Source of the DNA: Treponemataceae bacterium
GTDB lineage: Bacteria > Spirochaetota > Spirochaetia > Treponematales > Treponemataceae
Direction of reading: 5' to 3'
DNA length: 19,447 nt
Assembly: GCA_024402455.1 (NCBI GenBank)
Contig: JAKSTS010000034.1
Span: 1 to 19,447 of the forward strand
Shown: positions 14,479-19,447 of the stretch, one piece after another
Position numbering within the stretch: position 1 is the first letter of the stretch
Layout of the letters: every line of letters starts with the position of its first letter
The notes under the pieces: generated by a model
What the model was told of the DNA's origin: nothing
Seen by the model: only the letters and a program-made list of their open reading frames with translations
Databases searched by the model: none
Program-made: the position numbers and the translations under genes

Positions 14479-14596
14479 CGATGCACTCACCTAAAAACAT
14501 GCAAACAATTAACAAAAACGTCCGAACCATTCAAGATATTTCTTGTAAAGGCGTTTTTAGAAAAATCAGTATAACGTCATTTTTTAGTTTTCCACC

Positions 14597-14625
14597 TTGT
14601 AATTTTGGCTGATTTTTTTTATTAT
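14597..14625 (+). promoter_or_regulatory. Promoter of tex
   Basis: TTGTAA, 17 bases, TATTAT on the plus strand, 92 bases before the ATG. A short inverted repeat (TTTCTA/TAGAAA, 14682-14699) lies just before the ribosome site. Confidence 0.5.
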
Positions 14626-14717
14626 TTGGTTTCTCATTTGTCAGGTCAAAAGCTACCGCAAATGTAATGGATTAAAGGAAATTTCTAGATTTTTAGAAAC
14701 TCCCTTATGGAGAAACA

Positions 14718-17018
14718 ATGGAATTTACACAAGAATCAATTGATGCCCTCGTTGTAAACGAGGTCGAAATCATGAACCGGATTGCCAAAGAACTTGGAAT
14801 CCGTACACAGCAGGTTTCTGCTGTTATTTCACTGGTAAACGAAGGATGCACAATTCCTTTCATTTCACGTTACCGAAAAGAAGCACATGGTTCACTTGAT
14901 GAAGTACAAGTTCGTGACTGTGACCACAATTTTAAATCATACACAAACATTGAAACACGCCGTCTTGAAATTGTCCGGGGAATTTTTGCTGCAGGCAAAC
15001 TTACAGAAAGTCTTTATGAAAATGTAATGAAAGCAACAACATTGACAGAACTTGAAGACTTATGGGCACCATTCAAGAAAAAGAAGAAGACACGCGGAAT
15101 GCTCGCAATTGAACGCGGACTTGAACCGCTTGCAGATTTGATGCTTACAGGCACACAGGAAGAAGTTGACGCAAAAGCACCAGAATTTGTAAAAACTGAT
15201 GCAGAAAACGAAGAACTCAATGTTCCGGATGTTGCAGCAGCAATTAAAGGTGCACAGGATATTCTTGCAGAACGCGTTTCTCAAGACACAGATAACCGCA
15301 GCCGCGTTCACGACTTTTATCTTGCTTCAGGCGAAATTCAAGTAAAAGGCATTGGCGATGAAGCAGAAATGAAAACTTCTGTCTATCAAATGTACTGGGA
15401 TTATAAAGAACCGCTTAATCAGATTAAACCGCACAGAATTCTTGCAATTAACCGCGGTGAACGCGAAAACAAGCTTGAAGTTGTAATTGATGTTGATGTT
15501 GACGGCGCAGTTGACCTGCTTAAAAAACACCTTTTGCCAAAATGTGCATATTACGCAGAAGCAATCGAAGATGGTCTTGTCCGCCTTTTGTCACCGGCAG
15601 TTGTACGCGAAATTAGAAGCGACGAAGCTGACGAAGCTGACGGACACGGCATCGGCATTTTCAGTGAAAATTTGAAAAATCTTTTGATGACACAGCCGAT
15701 TAAAGGCAGCCGTGTTCTTGGAATTGACCCTGGTATCCGCACAGGAACAAAATGCGCGGCACTTGACGAAACAGGCAAATATCTCGGCTATTTCTTAATC
15801 AAGCAGGTAACAGATCCGGAAGGTTCATATAAAGCAATTAACGATGCCATCGACAAATATGACATTCAGGTTGTAGCCGTTGGCAACGGAACAGGCAGCC
15901 AGGAAGTTCAGGCTATCGTAAGCAAAGTAATCAGCGAAAACTACAATGATGTTATGTACACAGTTGTTGATGAATCTGGTGCTTCTGTTTATTCAGCAAG
16001 TGACATTGCACGCGAAGAATTTCCAGACCTTGACCTTACAATCCGTGGTGCAATTTCTATGGGCCGCCGTCTGCAGGATCCGTTAAGCGAACTTGTTAAA
16101 ATTGACCCGAAAGCAATTGGTGTTGGTCTTTATCAGCATGACGTAAATCAGAAACGGTTGAGCGAACCATTGGACACTGCAAGCTATTCACTTTTGAAAT
16201 ATGTTTCTGGAATTACTTCAAGTACTGCAAAAAAAATTGTTGCATACAGAGATGCAAACGGCAAAATTACAAGCCGCGAAGATTTAAAAAAAGTGCCGGG
16301 TCTTGGTCCAAAGGCATTTGAACAGTGCGCAGGCTTCTTAAAAATTGCAGAAAGTGCAGATCCGCTGGACAACACATGGGTTCATCCGGAAAACTATGAC
16401 GCAGCACGCGAAATCCTTCCGCTCGTTCAGAAAAACGAAAAGATTTCAAGCGAACTTAGAAAACAGCTTGAAGAAAAATACAAGCTTGGCGCAACAACCC
16501 TCAATGACATTATTGAAGAATTGCAGAAACCAAACCGCGACCCGCGCGACGATTATCCTGCACCAATTATGCAGAAAGGTGTCCTTCAGTTTGAAGACTT
16601 AAAAGAAGGCATGAAAGTTACCGGCAAAATCAAAAATGTTGTTGATTTTGGTGCATTCGTTGACATTGGTCTGCACGAAACTGGTTTAATCCACATTTCA
16701 GAACTCAGCGATTCTTATGTTTCTGACCCGATGGACATTCTGAAAGTCGGCGACGTAAAAGAATTCCGCATTATCGGGCTTGATGCTGACCGCCGCCGAA
16801 TAAGCCTTTCTCTTAAAAGCGAATCGGCTGCAAAAACTGGCTTTAGCAAACCGGCAAATGCCTCGGGCGAAAGCGGAAAAAAACGCGTTGTCGTAAAAAA
16901 AGCTTCTGACAAAAAAGACAGTTTCCAGGGCAAAACGCAAAACCGCCCGAAACAGTCTTATTCTGGTTCAGACGATGGAATGACTTACAATCCGTTTGCC
17001 GCTCTCTTAAAGAAATAG
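14718..17018 (+). CDS. tex: Tex-family S1 RNA-binding transcription accessory protein
   Basis: 766 residues, normal for Tex. The order of domains is clear: the N-terminal helical/HTH region with VSAVISLVNEGCTIPFISRYRKEAHGSLDE (about 39-68); a YqgF/RuvX-like RNase H fold (RVLGIDPGIRTGTKCAALDETG, about 333-354); a tandem helix-hairpin-helix region (VSGITSSTAKKIVAYR, then LKKVPGLGPKAFEQCAGFL); and an S1 domain (GMKVTGKIKNVVDFGAFVDIG, about 634-654). A lysine-rich disordered tail follows. Tex binds nucleic acid through the S1 domain and is linked to transcription fidelity and stress survival; the enzymatic role of the YqgF part is unsettled. Start ATG 14718 with GGAG five bases upstream. It appears to be a single-gene unit with its own promoter and a strong terminator. 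Confidence 0.95.
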   Translation: MEFTQESIDALVVNEVEIMNRIAKELGIRTQQVSAVISLVNEGCTIPFISRYRKEAHGSLDEVQVRDCDHNFKSYTNIETRRLEIVRGIFAAGKLTESLYENVMKATTLTELEDLWAPFKKKKKTRGMLAIERGLEPLADLMLTGTQEEVDAKAPEFVKTDAENEELNVPDVAAAIKGAQDILAERVSQDTDNRSRVHDFYLASGEIQVKGIGDEAEMKTSVYQMYWDYKEPLNQIKPHRILAINRGERENKLEVVIDVDVDGAVDLLKKHLLPKCAYYAEAIEDGLVRLLSPAVVREIRSDEADEADGHGIGIFSENLKNLLMTQPIKGSRVLGIDPGIRTGTKCAALDETGKYLGYFLIKQVTDPEGSYKAINDAIDKYDIQVVAVGNGTGSQEVQAIVSKVISENYNDVMYTVVDESGASVYSASDIAREEFPDLDLTIRGAISMGRRLQDPLSELVKIDPKAIGVGLYQHDVNQKRLSEPLDTASYSLLKYVSGITSSTAKKIVAYRDANGKITSREDLKKVPGLGPKAFEQCAGFLKIAESADPLDNTWVHPENYDAAREILPLVQKNEKISSELRKQLEEKYKLGATTLNDIIEELQKPNRDPRDDYPAPIMQKGVLQFEDLKEGMKVTGKIKNVVDFGAFVDIGLHETGLIHISELSDSYVSDPMDILKVGDVKEFRIIGLDADRRRISLSLKSESAAKTGFSKPANASGESGKKRVVVKKASDKKDSFQGKTQNRPKQSYSGSDDGMTYNPFAALLKK

Positions 17019-17030
17019 CGCAAATTTCAG

Positions 17031-17060
17031 TCTGGCAGTTTCCGCTGCCAGATTTTTTTT
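17031..17060 (+). terminator. Rho-independent terminator of tex
   Basis: TCTGGCAG/CTGCCAGA perfect 8-bp stem, six-base loop, followed by eight T. It starts 12 bases after the stop codon. Confidence 0.93.
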
Positions 17061-17095
17061 AGCCAGAATGCACAATCTGATATATTGAGGGCTAA

Positions 17096-17123
17096 TGTCA
17101 TTCCAATCTTGTTTCGGAATCTC
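17096..17123 (+). repeat. REP-like element 3
   Basis: TGTCATTCC, AATCTTGTTTC, GGAATCTC. Conserved ends, weaker inner pairing. Pairs head-to-head with element 4. Confidence 0.5.
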
Positions 17124-17140
17124 TATGACATATACAGCGC

Positions 17141-17167
17141 AGATGCTGAACCAAGTTCAGCCTGACA
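17141..17167 (-). repeat. REP-like element 4, inverted
   Basis: On the minus strand TGTCAG, GCTGAAC-TTG-GTTCAGC (perfect 7-bp arms), ATCT. Confidence 0.6.
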
Positions 17168-17176
17168 CCAACCCAT

Positions 17177-17202
17177 TGTCATTCTGGCTTGGTTCAATAA
17201 CC
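17177..17202 (+). repeat. REP-like element 5, degenerate
   Basis: TGTCATTCTGGCTTGGTTCA keeps the left end and the CTTGGTTC centre; the right end is lost just before the aminopeptidase ribosome site. Confidence 0.35.
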
Positions 17203-17218
17203 ATAAAAGGAGCAGAAC

Positions 17219-18352
17219 ATGAAAGACCCAAGAATTGATAAACTGGCACAAAATCTTGTGCGCCACTCAATGAAAGTACAGAAAGGTGAACGTGTTTTAA
17301 TTCAAAACAACAACGTAACCCCAGATTTTGTAAAAGCACTTGTACGTGCAACGTATGACGTCGGAGGCATTCCTTTTGTTTCGCTTAAAGACATTTCTAT
17401 TGAAAGAGAATTAATGCTCGGCGCAACAGAAGAACAGCTTAAAATCCGTGCAGAAATTGAAGTTGCAGAGATGAAGCAGATGGACTGTTTCGTCGGCTTT
17501 AGGGCAATGCAGAATTTGTATGAACAGGCAGATGTTCCTGCTGAAAAAATGGCAATGTATGATAAATTTTATTATGAACCCGTACACATGCAGCAGCGTC
17601 TCAATCATACTCGCTGGGTTGTGCTCAGATGGCCGACAGCATCAATGGCACAGCTTTCGGGCATGAGCCAGGAAGCGTTTGAAGATTTCTATTTTGATGT
17701 CTGCTGTCTTGATTATGCAAAAATGTCAAAAGCAATGGATCCGCTTGTTGAACTCATGGAAAAAACTGACAGAGTCCGCATTGTGTCTCCTGCAACAGCA
17801 ACATGTGCAGGAACAGATTTGAGCTTTTCAATAAAAGGGCTTCCGGCCATTAAATGCGACGGCAAATGCAACATTCCAGATGGAGAAATTTATACCGCCC
17901 CTGTAAAAGATTCTGTAAACGGCCGCATTTCATATAACACACAAAGCCTTGAAGGCGGTTTTCTTTATGAAAACATCAGCTTTGAATTTAAAGACGGAAA
18001 AATCATAAAGGCAACTTCAAACGACAATGAACGCATCAACAAAGTGCTCGACACAGATGCAGGCGCCCGTTATGTCGGCGAATTTGCACTCGGCGTAAAT
18101 CCTTATATTTTGTCCCCAATGAAAGAAACTTTGTTTGATGAAAAAAGCTCTGGCTCAATTCACTTTACACCGGGAAACAGCTACGATGACTGCAACAACA
18201 CAAACAAAAGCGCCGTGCACTGGGACCTGGTTCTCATTCAGCGCCCGGAATGCGGCGGCGGTGAAATCTATTTTGATGATGTGCTCATAAGAAAAGACGG
18301 CCGCTTTGTTCTGCCACAGCTTGAAGGCCTCAACCCCGAAAACCTGAAGTAG
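17219..18352 (+). CDS. M29-family metallo-aminopeptidase
   Basis: 377 residues. The M29 (AmpS/AmpT/PepS) aminopeptidases are cytosolic, two-metal exopeptidases that remove N-terminal residues from peptides. The family's metal-binding landmarks are present: the NIPDGEIYTAP segment (glutamate ligand), VGEFALGVNP (second glutamate), the IHFTPGNSYDDC stretch (histidine and neighbouring aspartates), and SAVHWDLV (His and Asp ligands) near residue 335. N-terminal helices (VQKGERVLIQNN, then the alpha/beta region) match the non-catalytic domain. Start ATG 17219 is set by AGGAG six bases upstream. Transcription could start after TATATT at 17081-17086, placing REP-like elements 3-5 in the 5' leader, but the -35 there is poor. 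The stop is followed by two more REP-like elements and no T-rich terminator. Confidence 0.92.
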   Translation: MKDPRIDKLAQNLVRHSMKVQKGERVLIQNNNVTPDFVKALVRATYDVGGIPFVSLKDISIERELMLGATEEQLKIRAEIEVAEMKQMDCFVGFRAMQNLYEQADVPAEKMAMYDKFYYEPVHMQQRLNHTRWVVLRWPTASMAQLSGMSQEAFEDFYFDVCCLDYAKMSKAMDPLVELMEKTDRVRIVSPATATCAGTDLSFSIKGLPAIKCDGKCNIPDGEIYTAPVKDSVNGRISYNTQSLEGGFLYENISFEFKDGKIIKATSNDNERINKVLDTDAGARYVGEFALGVNPYILSPMKETLFDEKSSGSIHFTPGNSYDDCNNTNKSAVHWDLVLIQRPECGGGEIYFDDVLIRKDGRFVLPQLEGLNPENLK

Positions 18353-18371
18353 CCGAAGAGGTTATTGCACC

Positions 18372-18398
18372 AGTCATGCCGAATTTAGTTCGGCATCT
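18372..18398 (+). repeat. REP-like element 6
   Basis: GTC then ATGCCGAA-TTTAG-TTCGGCAT (perfect 8-bp arms) then CT. It starts 20 bases after the aminopeptidase stop. Confidence 0.65.
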
Positions 18399-18430
18399 AC
18401 TCCTTGTATCATTTCCGCGTTCTGCGTTTA

Positions 18431-18459
18431 TGTCATTCCCGCGCTTGACGCGGGAATCT
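18431..18459 (+). repeat. REP-like element 7
   Basis: TGTC then ATTCCCGCG-CTTGA-CGCGGGAAT (perfect 9-bp arms) then CT: the strongest stem of the family. It may also end aminopeptidase transcription, although T-richness after it is modest. Confidence 0.7.
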
Positions 18460-18500
18460 TTAATTGTACAAACCTATGAAAAAGATTTAACTCCCTTTAT

Positions 18501-18869
18501 CTAAATCTTCTTTGACATTGAAATTTCAGAAAGCTTTTTTGAAGCTGCGTGAACCATTGCCTCGACAACCGGCAAATATTCGTCAGGGATTAATTCCAAA
18601 TCATCTAAGATTTTCTTATACTTTCCGTAGTCCACCTGTTTTTTAGGAAAAACATCCAGTTTGCGCCCGGTTTCTGTTCCCTTAACCAGATATTCAACGC
18701 TTGTGTCCAGAGCTTCGGCAAGCCTGACCGCTATTTCTGCATTCGGAATAACGGCACGGCTGTCTACATAAGTATCAATCGTGCGCTTGCTTATCCCAGT
18801 TTTAGCGGCAAGTTCCTTTATAATCATTCCCTTATATTCAATCTGTTCCTTTAAGTTGTCTCTGAACAT
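18501..18869 (-). CDS. XRE-family (Cro/CI-like) transcriptional repressor
   Basis: 122 residues. An HTH_3 DNA-binding domain fills about residues 5-65 (LKEQIEYKGMIIKELAAKTG, ISKRTIDTYVDSRAVIPNAEIAVRLAEAL, then TSVEYLVKG). The C-terminal half (KKQVDYGKYKKILDDLELIPDEYLPVVEAMVHAASKKL) is helical and probably mediates dimerisation. There is no protease or peptidase domain, so it is not a self-cleaving CI. The gene faces away from a Sel1-repeat gene across a 115-bp gap with three matching operators, one of which overlaps its own -10. Autoregulation and control of the neighbour are therefore the likely role. ATG 18867-18869 has no Shine-Dalgarno; TATTAT ends six bases before it, so the transcript may be leaderless. 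Phage, island or toxin-antitoxin origin is possible; the sequence does not decide. Confidence 0.88.
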   Translation of the reverse strand: MFRDNLKEQIEYKGMIIKELAAKTGISKRTIDTYVDSRAVIPNAEIAVRLAEALDTSVEYLVKGTETGRKLDVFPKKQVDYGKYKKILDDLELIPDEYLPVVEAMVHAASKKLSEISMSKKI

Positions 18870-18875
18870 GAATTT

Positions 18876-18881
18876 ATAATA
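18876..18881 (-). promoter_or_regulatory. -10 box of the XRE gene
   Basis: TATTAT on the minus strand, six bases before the ATG, with no good -35 at 16-18 bases. Operator O1 overlaps its upstream edge. Confidence 0.4.
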
Positions 18882-18895
18882 CCTATATTTTGGTA
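18880..18895. promoter_or_regulatory. Operator O1
   Basis: TACCTATATTTTGGTA: TACC-N8-GGTA dyad overlapping the XRE -10. Confidence 0.65.
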
Positions 18896-18903
18896 TTATT
18901 TTA

Positions 18904-18932
18904 TTGACTGTACCGTTTTATCGGTATATTAT
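18904..18932 (+). promoter_or_regulatory. Promoter of the Sel1-repeat gene
   Basis: TTGACT, 17 bases, TATTAT: near-consensus. Operator O2 lies wholly between the two boxes. Confidence 0.75.
18911..18926. promoter_or_regulatory. Operator O2
   Basis: TACCGTTTTATCGGTA: same 16-bp dyad, placed in the promoter spacer. Its centre is 31 bp from that of O1. Confidence 0.7.
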
Positions 18933-18940
18933 TAAATGAA

Positions 18941-18956
18941 TACCGATATATCGGGA
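18941..18956. promoter_or_regulatory. Operator O3
   Basis: TACCGATATATCGGGA: one mismatch from TACC-N8-GGTA. It lies just after the predicted transcription start, its centre 30 bp from that of O2. Confidence 0.65.
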
Positions 18957-18984
18957 TATAAACAAAAAACATAAAGGAGCTTTT

Positions 18985-19173
18985 ATGGATTTACCTGAAT
19001 TAAATGATATAACAACACCTGAAATGCAGTTTGAAATGATTAAAAGAGCAGCAGAAGCGGGAAATGTCACATCTATGCTAGAACTTGCGAAGCTTTACGA
19101 GCAAGGAATTGGAACACCTGTTAATAAAGAGGCTGCAAATTTATGGCGTAATAAGGCGGGACTTAAACATTAA
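18985..19173 (+). CDS. Small single Sel1-like-repeat protein
   Basis: 62 residues. Residues about 22-60 match one Sel1-like repeat (AAEAGNVTSMLELAKLYEQGIGTPVNKEAANLWRNKAG), an alpha/alpha hairpin used for protein binding. A short acidic lead (MDLPELNDITTPEMQFEMIKR) precedes it. There is no signal peptide, so it should be cytosolic. Most Sel1 proteins carry several repeats; a free single repeat suggests a small adaptor, an antagonist, or the remnant of a longer protein. Start ATG 18985 with AGGAG five bases upstream. Expression is likely controlled by the divergent XRE repressor through O2 and O3. The stop is followed closely by a long inverted repeat. Confidence 0.8.
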   Translation: MDLPELNDITTPEMQFEMIKRAAEAGNVTSMLELAKLYEQGIGTPVNKEAANLWRNKAGLKH

Positions 19174-19175
19174 AT

Positions 19176-19223
19176 AAGGCTCTTGACCATTTAAGTTTCA
19201 AAATCTATATGGTCAAGAACCTT
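19176..19223. repeat. Long inverted repeat after the Sel1-repeat gene
   Basis: AAGGCTCTTGACCAT pairs with ATGGTCAAGAACCTT: 14 of 15 positions, around an 18-base loop, three bases after the stop. There is no T run on the plus side. It may be a terminator that works by structure, a stability hairpin, or a remnant of an insertion. Confidence 0.55.
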
Positions 19224-19263
19224 AAATCATAAAACATTTTACTAGACTAAAGGAATTAATAAT

Positions 19264-19447
19264 ATTTTTTTTGAGACTTTAGAAAAATCTAAAGAAGAGG
19301 GACTTATTGAAGAAGTTTCTTTTGCAATCTATTTCCTTAATAAAGATAGTTTAGAAATACAAGAAGATTTAAAAAAATTAAATTATTTGAATTTATCCGA
19401 AAAATTATTAATCACATATTCTACTAATACTTATATTGTCTTATTTA
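19264..19447 (+). CDS. Partial reading frame, possibly RraB-like; ATT or lost start codon
   Basis: A plus-strand frame stays open from 19246 to the right edge. From 19264 it reads FFETLEKSKEEGLIEEVSFA, then IYFLNKDSLEIQEDLKKLNY and more. The pattern (helix, short acidic turn, VxFxIYF strand, helix ending LKKLNY) recalls the RraB/PF06877 fold, an inhibitor-of-RNase-E-type domain. That is a tentative match by eye. AAAGGA (19249-19254) lies nine bases before ATT 19264-19266, where an ATG would be expected; no ATG, GTG or TTG exists in frame. Either ATT initiates, or an ATG has mutated. A run of eight T (19265-19272) follows. Composition is clearly more AT-rich than the genes to the left, hinting at acquired DNA. 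Confidence 0.5.
   Translation, partial: MFFETLEKSKEEGLIEEVSFAIYFLNKDSLEIQEDLKKLNYLNLSEKLLITYSTNTYIVLF

Overview
The window looks like chromosomal DNA from a spirochaete, most likely Treponema. It is AT-rich. Most protein genes use AGGAGG-type ribosome sites, and the proteins read like Treponema housekeeping enzymes: MetE, MetF, Tex, an M29 aminopeptidase, a sirtuin, a spirochaete-type lipoprotein and REC/histidine-kinase signalling. The genus call comes from protein resemblance only and was not tested by a search.

Layout. Positions 1-2996 (minus) hold a translationally coupled two-component pair: a REC/STAS-like/REC protein followed, with an 8-base overlap, by a hybrid histidine kinase that has no sensor domain and runs off the left edge. 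Positions 3423-8918 (minus) hold five mostly single-gene units, most with their own sigma-70-like promoter: a PlsC-like acyltransferase, a Sir2 deacetylase, a secreted protein of unknown function, a DUF2974 lipoprotein and a YkgJ-type cysteine-cluster protein. Positions 9012-14478 form a methionine block: metF and metE (minus) and a divergent LysR regulator of the CpsY/MtaR type (plus). The metF and metE promoters share a near-identical stretch of about 23 bases plus a TATG-N6-CATA dyad, so the regulator probably controls both. Between metF and metE lies about 1.1 kb of non-coding DNA packed with a 42-bp tandem palindromic array, several hairpins behind a common TTCGGCGAAA-like anchor, and a REP-like inverted pair. 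Positions 14718-18352 (plus) hold tex, with a clear terminator, and an M29 aminopeptidase. REP-like elements follow each of these two genes.

The right end (18501-19447) has accessory character: a small XRE repressor, a divergent 62-residue Sel1-repeat protein, and a very AT-rich partial reading frame. The XRE/Sel1 gap has three 16-bp TACC-N8-GGTA-type operators spaced about 30 bp apart. They overlap both promoters, like a miniature phage-type switch.

The best candidates for something undescribed are the XRE/Sel1 operator switch, the metE/metF/LysR regulon motif, the tandem palindrome array with its hairpin mosaic, the dispersed REP family, and several regulator or lipoprotein genes whose -10 box lies 6-7 bases before the start codon, suggesting leaderless mRNAs.
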